Of a stretch of DNA of 64,000 bases, positions 1 through 7,384 are shown piece by piece; the first letter of the stretch is position 1, and each line of letters opens with the position of its first letter. A program made the position numbers and the translations under genes. The notes beneath the pieces are model-generated. The model had not been told where the DNA came from. It was given only the letters and a program-made list of their open reading frames with translations, and did not search any database. The stretch comes from Desulfobacteraceae bacterium (GTDB lineage: Bacteria; Desulfobacterota; Desulfobacteria; Desulfobacterales; Desulfobacteraceae), in the NCBI GenBank assembly GCA_016744295.1, contig JADGEQ010000028.1, positions 1 to 64,000 of the forward strand, in the 5' to 3' direction.

Positions 1-83
1 TTGGTGGTGTCCATCCAATTGCCTGATCCCGGGCTATAATCTATCTTATCTAATGCTTCATCCGGTGTAAGTTCGTCAGACAT
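1..83 (-). CDS. dsrK: DsrK, N-terminal fragment (partial, runs off left edge)
   Basis: Only the first 27 codons lie in the window, starting from an ATG three bases downstream of the dsrM stop. The peptide contains IDYSPGSGNWMDT, which matches the conserved IDYxPPxxGWMDT-type start of DsrK as I remember it. DsrK is the cytoplasmic, HdrD-like iron-sulfur subunit of the DsrMKJOP complex, which passes electrons from the menaquinone pool towards DsrC trisulfide in sulfite reduction. The tight coupling to dsrM supports the call. The iron-sulfur and catalytic CCG motifs lie outside the window, so the assignment rests on the N-terminus and gene order. Confidence 0.8.
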   Translation of the reverse strand, partial: MSDELTPDEALDKIDYSPGSGNWMDTT

Positions 84-86
84 TTA

Positions 87-1094
87 TTACTCCTTCTTAT
101 CCACCGGCAGTCCGGCTTCAATCATTTTTTCTCTGAAGTGATCTTCATACTGTGGATATGTATGGGTTTCCACATCATAGTTCCAGGGGTTCACATGTCT
201 CTTGGCCCGGGTATCATTGGCCATGTTTCGCGTGGGGCTTAAAAATACGCCGCCCGCGTGCATGAGTTTGCTTGCCGGGAAATATGCAAAAAGAACGCTT
301 ACCATAAATACATGGGCATAAAAAAGACCGCCCACCCCTTCGGGGATGACCGGTGCAAAGGTTGCTAGCCCCATGGTAAGGGTTTTGATACCGATGATAT
401 CCACCTTGGTGAAATAGCGCATGGCGATGCCGGTTGCTGCAATGCCGATGATCAAAAATAAGGGGAAATAATCGGCTGCCTGGGAAATATAGGTGACCTT
501 GGTATCAAAAATTCTTCTGCCCAGCAAAAACAATGTGGCTGCCAACAAGACAATGCCGGACAGAAAAAGACCGGGCAGGCCCAGTTGAACAATGCCGTCA
601 ACGTATTCCAGCCAGCCAAGACAGGAGGGAACAGGGGAGGTAAAAAACCTGAAATGTCTGAGGACAACGACCAGAAAAGAATAATGGAAGGCAAGGGCCC
701 CCAGCCACAGGAAAATTTCCCATGAATAGGTAAGACGGTTGGATACATTTCGGTTGAATGCTGCCTTTGTGTTTCGAAACAGAGACCTGAAAAGAAAAAT
801 TTCAAGTACCATTCGCACAAAGACACCTGTTTTTGTATCAGGGTTGTCAATACAGTTCTGTTTTATCCAGGCTAAGGATTTCTGCTGGCCGCAGGTTGTG
901 GGAATCCTGAACGGAACCGCAGAAGATGCCCATCCCATGACCTTGACAATAAAGCCAATTAGAAAGGCAAGAACTGCAAGGTAGGGAAATACGATCCCAA
1001 AGAACCACTGCATTCCCGCTCCCTCAACCCCTGTGTAGGCCACTAGGAAAAGCAAAAAAACAGCTGTAAGGGGGATCAAGTACTTTTGATTCAT
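87..1094 (-). CDS. dsrM: DsrM, membrane b-type cytochrome subunit of DsrMKJOP
   Basis: 335 aa integral membrane protein with about six hydrophobic segments and a NarI-like b-type cytochrome fold. It is the quinol-oxidising subunit of the sulfite-reduction-associated complex and partners DsrK, whose gene follows directly on the same strand. The cytoplasmic loop has TTCGQQKSL and further on RSLFRN, both typical of DsrM. Histidines in the membrane segments (for example in ALAFHYSFL and GLFYAHVFM) are candidate heme ligands. The length is normal for the family. A perfect 10-bp inverted repeat lies just upstream of the start and an RsbRD_N gene precedes it, so the two may be co-transcribed. Family assignment is firm; function comes from family knowledge. 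Confidence 0.93.
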   Translation of the reverse strand: MNQKYLIPLTAVFLLFLVAYTGVEGAGMQWFFGIVFPYLAVLAFLIGFIVKVMGWASSAVPFRIPTTCGQQKSLAWIKQNCIDNPDTKTGVFVRMVLEIFLFRSLFRNTKAAFNRNVSNRLTYSWEIFLWLGALAFHYSFLVVVLRHFRFFTSPVPSCLGWLEYVDGIVQLGLPGLFLSGIVLLAATLFLLGRRIFDTKVTYISQAADYFPLFLIIGIAATGIAMRYFTKVDIIGIKTLTMGLATFAPVIPEGVGGLFYAHVFMVSVLFAYFPASKLMHAGGVFLSPTRNMANDTRAKRHVNPWNYDVETHTYPQYEDHFREKMIEAGLPVDKKE

Positions 1095-1117
1095 ATTATA
1101 ACCACCTCGTGATTTTC

Positions 1118-1145
1118 GTGTGACAAAGGTCTGATTTTGTCACAC
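1118..1145. promoter_or_regulatory. 10-bp perfect inverted repeat upstream of dsrM
   Basis: Arms GTGTGACAAA (1118-1127) and TTTGTCACAC (1136-1145) flank an 8-nt spacer, in the 54-bp gap between the RsbRD_N gene and dsrM. It lies about 25 bases upstream of the dsrM start. It could be an operator or an mRNA hairpin that sets dsrM levels. There is no U-tract on the minus strand, so it is not a standard terminator. The half-site resembles TGTGA of the CRP/FNR superfamily, but the spacing does not fit a canonical site. Confidence 0.45.
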
Positions 1146-1148
1146 ATG

Positions 1149-1664
1149 TTAAGATTTTTTAGAGCCGAGAAGTTCTTCTTCCGTTAGCTCTGCTACTAAA
1201 CCTGCCCTTTCAAATGCCCTGTGAATGCGTCTTTTGCTTTCAGTTGACTTTAAAAGGAATATTTCTTCTTTACATTTCATGAACTTATCGAATCCCGCCA
1301 GGGCAATGTGATCCACCATGTGGTCAAATTGTCTCAGCTGGGACTGATCCAGAAAAGGCTCGCCTATTTTTTTGAGGGCGAATATGAAACTGACCGCATC
1401 CGAGGCATCAAACGCCTGGACTGCCCTGATCCGAATAACTGGGTCAAGGGCTTTTTCAAGGGTTTGTTCCGTATATTTTTCTGAGATCAGATCCAGAACA
1501 TCCTCAAGGCTTTCCCGGGTGACTGCCCCCACGGGGTTGTCAAATCGGTTGGAATCTTTTCCCAGAATTCTGGCGCTGTCTTTTGGGTAGGTATTAATGG
1601 TGGCCGTGAACCATTCTTTTAATAAAAGGCTTTTATTCTTTTTGATCGTCTGTTGTATGTCCAT
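1149..1664 (-). CDS. RsbRD N-terminal domain protein upstream of dsrMK
   Basis: 171 aa from the ATG at 1664; an upstream in-frame TTG at 1673 is possible but has no better ribosome site. The protein resembles the RsbRD_N domain (N-terminal domain of RsbT co-antagonists), with an early LLKEWFTATI-type helix and a long all-helical body. There is no STAS domain or transmembrane segment. A gene of this type often sits next to dsrM in sulfate reducers, as I recall. The neighbour is dsrM, 54 bases downstream in the same direction, which suggests a sensory or regulatory role tied to DsrMKJOP expression or activity. That role is inference; no partner kinase is visible here. Confidence 0.72.
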   Translation of the reverse strand: MDIQQTIKKNKSLLLKEWFTATINTYPKDSARILGKDSNRFDNPVGAVTRESLEDVLDLISEKYTEQTLEKALDPVIRIRAVQAFDASDAVSFIFALKKIGEPFLDQSQLRQFDHMVDHIALAGFDKFMKCKEEIFLLKSTESKRRIHRAFERAGLVAELTEEELLGSKKS

Positions 1665-1953
1665 TTCTCTCAACTATAATTGTGTCAGTAAATTGCATCT
1701 GTAATTGTTAGAAGGATATAAACTTAGTTAAATTTTATGTCAAGGGTAAAAGCGCTTTAAACGGCAGGGGAAAAAGCAAGCTGTTCCATGGGAATCAGCC
1801 CTGTCCTTGGGGTATCCCAACCTTTTTCATCCGTCTTCTTTTGGTATCCACATAATTTGTAATTTATGGTATCCTTTATATTCAGTGTTCGAATAAAAGG
1901 GTATCGAGCGGATAACAATCCAGGTATAGGTATTATAGGGGGCAAAAATAGCG

Positions 1954-3150
1954 ATGGACAGATATTATAGGGAAAGATTCGAAGCGCAGCAGAGTCTGAT
2001 CAGGGAAATTGCCCCTCTTCTGGAGGTCAACGAAATTATTGAAAAGGTCAGGGAAGAGCTTCGGAAACAGGTTCCCAATGCCATGGAGGTTTGTATTTTG
2101 TTGCTGGACCCCGAGGCCGAAAAATATACAAGCCCCCTGCAATGTGCATTGTATGAACGGCCTGTGGACTGTCAGTCCTGCAAGCGGGACAGGCCTGCTG
2201 TTAAAAAGGCCATTGAGAATAAAAAAGCCGTGGTGGTTTCCCAGAGCGAACCGGTCAGAAGGGTTGATAATTCCCTTGTGGCAGTGGGGCCGGAATATGC
2301 CATGCCCGTGTTTGTGGAAGGACGGGTCCTTGCCGCAGTCAGTGTGGTCATCCAGCCCCTGACCCGGTACACCCGTAGGGATTTTTTCCTGATACGGGAT
2401 TTTGCCGATGTTCTGGGGACCATTATCTTAAATGCCAAACGCCAATGGGAGATGACCCAGGAGAAAATCCGCATCAGCCGGATGCTGACCAATCTGTCAC
2501 CCTTTGTCCCGGAGTCGGTTCGGCAGATGGTTCATAAAAATCCCGATCTTTTAAATAGGGAAAAAGAGCGCAAGGATATCAGTGTTCTTTTTCTTGATTT
2601 GGAGGGGTATACCCGGCTTTCCATCAGCCGTCCCGAGGTTGAAGTTAATCGGATTATTGAAAAGATGTTTTCCAGTTTTGTAGATCCCATCCACCGTTCC
2701 CACGGGGATATCAATGAAACAGCCGGTGATGCCCTCATGATTATTTTTAAAAATCATGATGCACGAACCAATGCCATCAACTCGGTCAAGGCAGCTTTTG
2801 AAATTGCCGAGCGGAATCGAAGTATCAATAAATCCCTGGCAACGGAGATGGGTTCCATGATGGATTCAATAGACGTGAATATCGGCATCAATTCGGGGAC
2901 CGCCCTCGTGGGGATGACGCGGTTTAAAGGTTCCCTTGATACCCGCATGACCTTTACGGCCAGCGGATCCGTCACAAATATTGCCTCCCGTCTTTCAGAT
3001 TATGCCAAGGGCGGGGATATTCTCATCGGCGAGGAAACCCAACGAATGATCCAGGGGCTGTGGCCGGTATACAGCTTAGATCCTGTGACCCTTAAGGGAA
3101 TGAAAGATCCACTGCCTATTTTTTCTCTTCTCAGGGCCCCGGGTAAATGA
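1954..3150 (+). CDS. GAF-domain class III adenylate/guanylate cyclase
   Basis: 398 aa, soluble. Residues about 15-165 look like a GAF sensor domain, including a Cys-rich stretch (CQSCKRD). Residues about 205-395 are a class III nucleotidyl cyclase catalytic domain. FLDLEGYT and GDALMIIF carry the two metal-binding aspartates expected of the fold, and VNIGINSGTALVGM is the following conserved segment. Cyclases make cAMP or cGMP from ATP or GTP; I cannot say which from these residues. It is transcribed divergently from the RsbRD_N-dsrM unit with a 289-bp shared upstream region. No ligand for the GAF domain can be inferred. Confidence 0.85.
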   Translation: MDRYYRERFEAQQSLIREIAPLLEVNEIIEKVREELRKQVPNAMEVCILLLDPEAEKYTSPLQCALYERPVDCQSCKRDRPAVKKAIENKKAVVVSQSEPVRRVDNSLVAVGPEYAMPVFVEGRVLAAVSVVIQPLTRYTRRDFFLIRDFADVLGTIILNAKRQWEMTQEKIRISRMLTNLSPFVPESVRQMVHKNPDLLNREKERKDISVLFLDLEGYTRLSISRPEVEVNRIIEKMFSSFVDPIHRSHGDINETAGDALMIIFKNHDARTNAINSVKAAFEIAERNRSINKSLATEMGSMMDSIDVNIGINSGTALVGMTRFKGSLDTRMTFTASGSVTNIASRLSDYAKGGDILIGEETQRMIQGLWPVYSLDPVTLKGMKDPLPIFSLLRAPGK

Positions 3151-3170
3151 TTTGATCTGTTCCGCCCAAA

Positions 3171-3210
3171 CAAAAAAGGGAATTCCAAGCCGAGGCTTAA
3201 AATTCCCTGT
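3171..3210 (-). terminator. Rho-independent terminator of the tRNA-Ser transcript
   Basis: On the minus strand, an interrupted hairpin (outer arms at 3178-3185 and 3202-3209, inner AAGC/GCTT arms) is followed by a run of six T residues (3177-3172). It lies just beyond the CCA end of tRNA-Ser(GCU). In the plus direction it could also cap the cyclase gene, but there the U-tract is missing. Confidence 0.65.
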
Positions 3211-3222
3211 AGTGTTTTATAT

Positions 3223-3313
3223 GGCGGAGAAAGAGAGATTCGAACTCTCGATGGACTATAACGCCCATACTCGCTTAGCAGGCGAGCGCCTTCAGCCTCT
3301 CGGCCATTTCTCC
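3223..3313 (-). tRNA. tRNA-Ser (anticodon GCU)
   Basis: 91-nt class II tRNA with CCA encoded at 3225-3223. The acceptor stem GGAGAAA pairs with TTTCTCC. The anticodon stem CTCGC/GCGAG encloses loop CTGCTAA, giving anticodon GCU (3280-3278). The TTCGAAT T-loop and a long variable arm are present, as expected for serine. Before the island inserted, it would have lain about 10 bases downstream of tRNA-Ser(UGA), so the two were probably a tandem pair. Confidence 0.95.
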
Positions 3314-3319
3314 GTTGGT

Positions 3320-3342
3320 GTTGGCGGAGGAGGTAGGATTCG
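3320..3342. repeat. attL: 23-bp direct repeat of the tRNA-Ser(UGA) 3' end
   Basis: This stretch is identical over 23 bases to 9050-9072, which is the 3' terminal part of tRNA-Ser(UGA), including the T-arm half and CCA, plus two flanking bases. Here it has no tRNA attached. That is the expected footprint of site-specific integration into a tRNA 3' end. Confidence 0.9.
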
Positions 3343-3468
3343 CTTAAAACGTCTGTAAACCCTATGTTCCCGCTCCTGGTCATCTTGATTAAGTACCAAT
3401 TAAGTACCTCACTTAGTACCACCCTGATGCAGGTGGATCTTTTATCAAATGGGGATTGGGTTGTCAAG

Positions 3469-3996
3469 CTAAAAGTATGGGCATGGGCTATATAAACAAC
3501 TGGGCTTCAAGGCGCTATTATTCATCTTTAGGTCACATATATAAAATGTAATTAAGATAGCCCCCACAATAATACATATAGTTAACACCAATGTTATAGG
3601 CTTGATGCAGGCTTTCTTGGTTATATGTTTGATGCAGCATTTCTTGCTCTTATCTTTACGAGTGAGCGTTTCTATCAAATGGAGATTTACATAAATAGCA
3701 TCTGCATAGCCCTGATGTTCGCTTATTGAATCGTCAAGAGTACATATAACAAATATAGAAACAAATACTAAGAACCATATCACAAAGACATAGCCCTGCC
3801 AATACAGAGTAGTCCCCTTGCAAAGGTATATGACTGCCCCATAAAGAAGAAATGTAAAATACGTCACTTGCCACTGGTGTTTCATGTAAAGCGCTTGATT
3901 GTCGGCTACAACATTAAGCAGGGTATGCAATGATTCGTCCGTAGGCCTACTCGGAGAATCGTCCTCAGGATTAACCGGGGGTTTTTTACCACACAT
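3469..3996 (-). CDS. Orphan membrane protein of the island
   Basis: 175 aa, not recognised. A proline- and acid-rich N-terminal 25 residues precede a helix and then two closely spaced hydrophobic segments at about 45-85, probably a hairpin. A lysine/cysteine-rich loop contains the near-repeat CIKHIT/CIKPIT at about 122-136. A third hydrophobic segment follows at about 135-153. The two-plus-one membrane arrangement with a cytoplasmic loop resembles small effector or SLATT-like membrane proteins, but no family motif supports that. It is the only cargo-like gene in the element and stands at the end away from the integrase. It may be a real gene with foreign origin; function unknown. Confidence 0.55.
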   Translation of the reverse strand: MCGKKPPVNPEDDSPSRPTDESLHTLLNVVADNQALYMKHQWQVTYFTFLLYGAVIYLCKGTTLYWQGYVFVIWFLVFVSIFVICTLDDSISEHQGYADAIYVNLHLIETLTRKDKSKKCCIKHITKKACIKPITLVLTICIIVGAILITFYICDLKMNNSALKPSCLYSPCPYF

Positions 3997-4701
3997 TAGA
4001 AGACTTCCTCCTGAATAGTCATTGATATGATTACCTTGGATATATCATGGGGTCAGTTCGAGAGGATGAAAAGAATATCCAGACCTTATGAAATCAGAAT
4101 GTCAACCCAAATGCAAGTACAATAAATCCGACACAATTATTTGAATGGGTATGATATATAGTCCAGGCCAATAAAGACCCCCGTGCCGACCTTCGACCCT
4201 GCCCCAGGTAAACACTTTGTCCATGTGCATGATCAACCTTCTCTTGCTATGCCCAGGTCAATACCAGTGTTTGTCAGCCTGTTTGATCCTTTATATGGTC
4301 ACGCTCCTTGAATACTTCTGGTTAGCCTGGGGTATTGCCCACGACTATTCAACCTGGGGTATCATTCCGATACCTCCTAACCCTAACTTGAAGTTAGACC
4401 TAAGACTATTCTATCGACTTAGCTTTCCCTGGTGACTGACTAAGTTTAACTTAGGGGCACCGATTTGATGACCATTGGTTTGCCTGGGGTTAGACCTAAG
4501 TGGTTTCTATCCACATTGGTATCCTTTTATCCTGAAATCTTGTTAACTTTAACGTATTAGTTAACCAGTGTTATATCGGTGTACACTCTCTGTTCATAGT
4601 GGTCTTGGTAATATTCGTGCATTTTGGTGTTGACATGCCTATTTTATCTTGTTAAGTATTGACCATCAAACATCATTAACTTAACCAAATGGAGATCAGC
4701 C
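3997..4701. other. Non-coding stretch of the island
   Basis: About 700 bases without a gene I can support. The short possible reading frame at 4217-4435 has no ribosome site or familiar sequence. The stretch contains several scattered copies of CCTGGGGT and two copies of TTAGACCTAAG (near 4395 and 4484), which could be protein-binding sites for the element's own recombinase or regulator. It also holds the upstream region of the recombinase gene at 4702. Confidence 0.4.
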
Positions 4702-5298
4702 ATGAAGCCAGGACAGAATGATAATCATCCAGCCAAGGACAGTCGAATAACAGTCGAGCCTATCAAGGCAGTCAAGGACATCAAATCCATTAAGAAGATT
4801 CTTGCCAGTAAACCCCGTGACCTTTGCCTATTTATCCTGGGTATTAACACCAGTCTACGAGCAAGCGATCTGGTCAGCATTAAGGTATCCATGGTGAAGA
4901 GTCTGGAGCCCGGTGATGAATTGGTACTCAAGGAAAAGAAGACAGGAAAACCACGCCGTATCACAATGAATAAGGCCGTTGTGGATGCCATACAAGGGCT
5001 GTTAACGCCCGCTCCATACAAGGATGACGACTATCTGTTCAAGAGCCAAAGAGGGGATGTCTTGACGGTTCCCAGTGTCTCTCGGCTGGTCAAAGGATGG
5101 TGTCGGGCGATCAATCTCAAGGGCAACTATGCCAGTCATACCCTGCGTAAAACATGGGGCTACCATCAACGGACTGCCTTTAATGTCGACATTCCCACGC
5201 TGATGTCGTGTTTCAACCACAGTACGCAGCGCCAGACCCTTGAATACCTTTGTGTCCAGCCCAGTGAAATAAAGAGTGTCTATATGAATGAGTTATAG
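4702..5298 (+). CDS. Short tyrosine recombinase (catalytic domain only)
   Basis: 198 aa with a GGAG ribosome site seven bases before the ATG. The catalytic set of tyrosine recombinases is visible: Arg in TSLRASDL, Lys in the KEKKTGKPR beta turn, HTLRKTWGY (HxxR box), His in FNHSTQ and the probable nucleophile Tyr in TLEYL. The N-terminal core-binding domain of phage integrases is missing, so its size is closer to FimB/FimE and other short recombinases. It might invert or resolve DNA within the element, or help the larger integrase as an accessory. Two inverted repeats follow directly downstream and an antirepressor-like gene comes next on the same strand. Confidence 0.85.
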   Translation: MKPGQNDNHPAKDSRITVEPIKAVKDIKSIKKILASKPRDLCLFILGINTSLRASDLVSIKVSMVKSLEPGDELVLKEKKTGKPRRITMNKAVVDAIQGLLTPAPYKDDDYLFKSQRGDVLTVPSVSRLVKGWCRAINLKGNYASHTLRKTWGYHQRTAFNVDIPTLMSCFNHSTQRQTLEYLCVQPSEIKSVYMNEL

Positions 5299-5331
5299 GA
5301 ACGTCCCTGAACTTTGGATGAACGAATAGGT

Positions 5332-5348
5332 GGGATCGTAGCGATCCC
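5332..5348 (+). terminator. Hairpin downstream of the short recombinase
   Basis: Arms GGGATCG and CGATCCC with a 3-nt loop are followed by TTTAT. It begins 34 bases after the recombinase stop and may act as a weak terminator. Confidence 0.45.
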
Positions 5349-5353
5349 TTTAT

Positions 5354-5418
5354 GTATGACCCCAGGATACATCGGCTGAGAGGATATGCCTCGATTTGCG
5401 CCAGTCCTGGGGTCATAC
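5354..5418. repeat. 14-bp perfect inverted repeat with 37-nt spacer
   Basis: Arms GTATGACCCCAGGA (5354-5367) and TCCTGGGGTCATAC (5405-5418) are exact complements. Inside the spacer a smaller GAGG/CCTC hairpin can form. The right arm is followed by CCTTTTAT, so the whole could be a terminator or attenuator between the recombinase and the Rha-like gene. It could equally be a recombinase or regulator target. Confidence 0.6.
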
Positions 5419-5458
5419 CCTTTTATAGGAAGTGCGCTTCCGCACAGAGGAGATCGAT

Positions 5459-6181
5459 ATGAACGACCTCAGTCGGCCTAACGACGGCCTTGTAATACTC
5501 AATGATCAGAACACCCCGACAACCACCAGCCTGATCGTGGCTGAAGCATTTGGTAAAGAACACAAACATGTGATGGACACAATCAGAGCCATCGTTAACA
5601 CCTTGGAATTAAACAAAATAGATGGGTCGAATTTTCGGCTGATCTCTTACAAAGACTCAATGAACAGGACCAAACCTTGTTTTGAGTTGGACCGCAATGC
5701 TTATGCACAACTGGTCAATGGGTTCACCGGGGAGAAAGCAACGGTATTCAGAAAGAAGTATGCCGATGCCTTTGATGCAATGGAAGAGTCACTCAGTAAG
5801 CCCAAGAAGCTGACACGAATGGAGATCCTCCAGATGGCTATGGAGTCTGAACAGAAAGTCCTCAACCTGGAGCATCAGGCAATGGTGGATTATCCCAAGG
5901 TGGAAGCCTTCGATAGTTTTATGAATGAAGATGGCCTCATCAGTTTGACAGAGGGTCTCAAGAACCTGGGATTAAAACCAAGGGTTACCATGAAATGGAT
6001 GTGTGAGAACACAAGGCATATCTACTCCAGTTATAGGGGTGATGGTTCATACACCAAGGTTGCCTACCAGTCAGCCATTGGACACGGTCTCTTCGTTATC
6101 AAAAGGGTTCGTATAGGATCAGGTCGGGGTGCTGGAGACGAGCGCAATTTTACGCCGGTCTCTTATCTTGGTGGTAATTGA
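5459..6181 (+). CDS. Rha-type phage regulator / antirepressor-like protein
   Basis: 240 aa from the ATG at 5459, chosen because GAGGAG lies seven bases upstream. The N-terminal about 110 residues match the pRha pattern: a SLIVAEAFGKEHKHVMDTIR helix, then SYKDSMNRTKPCFELDRNAYAQLVNGFTG in outline, ending with the YADAFDAME helix. The C-terminal about 100 residues look like a KilA-C/ANT-type DNA-binding domain (FDSFMNEDGLISLTEG and a VIKRVRIG end). Such proteins occur in temperate phages and their satellites and act in phage gene control. Its presence suggests the island is phage-derived or a phage satellite. The target is unknown. Confidence 0.82.
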   Translation: MNDLSRPNDGLVILNDQNTPTTTSLIVAEAFGKEHKHVMDTIRAIVNTLELNKIDGSNFRLISYKDSMNRTKPCFELDRNAYAQLVNGFTGEKATVFRKKYADAFDAMEESLSKPKKLTRMEILQMAMESEQKVLNLEHQAMVDYPKVEAFDSFMNEDGLISLTEGLKNLGLKPRVTMKWMCENTRHIYSSYRGDGSYTKVAYQSAIGHGLFVIKRVRIGSGRGAGDERNFTPVSYLGGN

Positions 6182-6415
6182 AGGATGGGCATGCATGCTG
6201 TCAATGAATGTGTCTGAATATCTGTTTTGCAGTGACTGTCACCCATAGATACCAATCAGAGGTCACTATCTTTCGTTTAAGACCGGTTCGTCATTCAATA
6301 GTGTAGCTCATAAGAATCAGGACAAGGCACCTTAAATCGATGATTATGGCCCATAGAATGGAGAAGCTTCGAGATAGTTGCCTGTTAACGGTCTTGGTTG
6401 TCGACTATCTTTTCC

Positions 6416-7120
6416 TTAATGAATACGGATACTTTAAATGCTCTTCATAGAGGGCCACCAAGGATAAAGCAACATAGTGTTATAACATAAAGATCAAACA
6501 AAGTGCCTTGATACAATGGTATATAGCCCCCTGTTCCCCTATACAAAGGCTATCTATACCAGTGACACGGTCGGATTCAATGACCGCAATGGTTGCACAA
6601 CAGGCAAGAGCGATGGAACTGGAGATCGAGAACAAGGAACATTGTAGGATTTGGATCGATGGGTGGACCCCAAGCGGAATGCTTCCTGGTGAAGAAATGG
6701 TCGTTATAGTTAATGAATACAGATAGTTTAAATCCACTATCTCAGAGAGACACCAAGGGTAAAGTAACATAGTGTTATATCATTATGTCCAATCAAAGTG
6801 TCCAGATACAAGGGTATATATCCCTCTGTTCCCTCATACATAAGCCTATAATAGTAGTGACCGCAATGAAAGCACAGCAGGCCAGGGAGATCGAGAACCA
6901 TATTATGGGATTTGGATCGATGGGTGGACCTCCCGTTAAAAAGTGGTCGTTATAGTTAATGATAACGGATAGTTTAAACCCTTGGTCTAAGAGAGGCACA
7001 AAGGGTTAACATTATGTCATAACATAGTGTCGTAGCTCAGTGTAGAGACTCTTAGTCTAACAAAGGGTACTATCTCCCTGTAGACTATCCCTCCTCCTAT
7101 ATATGTGACACGGATGAACC
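6416..7120. repeat. Three imperfect direct repeats, about 290/245/170 bp
   Basis: Units begin near 6416, 6709 and 6955, each with TTAATGA(A/T)(A/T)AC(G/A)GATA.TTTAAA. They continue through an AGAG.G.CAC.AAGGGT-like box and an AACATAGTGT box. The first two units also share a TTTGGATCGATGGGTGGACC box. The second is shorter than the first through internal deletions and the third keeps only the left part. This looks like old tandem duplication and decay. Confidence 0.7.
6580..6726 (+). CDS. Possible small ORF in first repeat unit (doubtful)
   Basis: A 48-codon frame opening with MTAMVAQQARAMELEIE. A related but shortened and frameshifted version (VTAMKAQQAREIEN) appears in the second repeat unit at about 6859. 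There is no strong ribosome site. The similarity between the two copies at protein level is limited to the first half, so it may be a decaying small gene or chance coding within a DNA repeat. Confidence 0.2.
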   Translation: MTAMVAQQARAMELEIENKEHCRIWIDGWTPSGMLPGEEMVVIVNEYR

Positions 7121-7169
7121 ATGACGGTGAACGGTGACTCTCATAACCGTGTTGAGCCGACCCTCTTCT

Positions 7170-7352
7170 CTATACCGTGATTGCCCTTCTAAGAGTCTCC
7201 ACACTTGCCACGACCTTCCCTGTCAGGATCTCCAGATTATCCCTGGTTGCATCATCCAGGTTATCCCAGGTGGTGATTGTGTCGCTTGATTCATCAAATA
7301 CAAATGCGCCCAGTTCAACTTCAATAGTACCAGCTTCAGTGGTGATCTTCAT
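7170..7352 (-). CDS. Small acidic protein of the island
   Basis: 60 aa from the ATG at 7352, preferred over the ATG at 7364 because GGAG then lies six bases upstream. The sequence MKITTEAGTIEVELGAF is followed by FDESSDTITTWDNLDDATRDN and a helical end. It looks like a short beta-hairpin plus helix, with no motif I recognise. It lies 32 bases downstream of the integrase on the same strand, so the two may be co-transcribed. It is small enough to be an excisionase-like or regulatory protein, but it lacks a visible helix-turn-helix or strong basic character, so I do not assign that role. Confidence 0.5.
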   Translation of the reverse strand: MKITTEAGTIEVELGAFVFDESSDTITTWDNLDDATRDNLEILTGKVVASVETLRRAITV

Positions 7353-7384
7353 AATGGTCTCCATATCTATGTTTTTAATGGGGT

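Larger units (their letters stand above)
6182..7169. other. Long non-coding stretch with degenerate tandem repeats
   Basis: Nearly 1 kb with no convincing gene. It holds three imperfect copies of a repeat (see 6416-7120), AT-rich tracts and a possible short reading frame in the first repeat copy. Such repeat-bearing stretches in mobile elements can be replication or partition sites, but no replication protein is recognisable in the island, so this is only a possibility. Confidence 0.5.

Noticed and set aside
1118..1145. Palindrome before dsrM as a classical CRP site
   Set aside because: TGTGA and TCACA half-sites are 16 bases apart instead of six, so a canonical CRP site does not fit.
4217..4435. 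Possible 72-codon gene in the island gap
   Set aside because: No ribosome site, unlikely composition and no similarity to known proteins.
5354..5418. Inverted repeat read as a CRISPR-like or att core site
   Set aside because: Only one pair exists, there are no spacers or repeats in series, and the tRNA-end direct repeats already explain integration.
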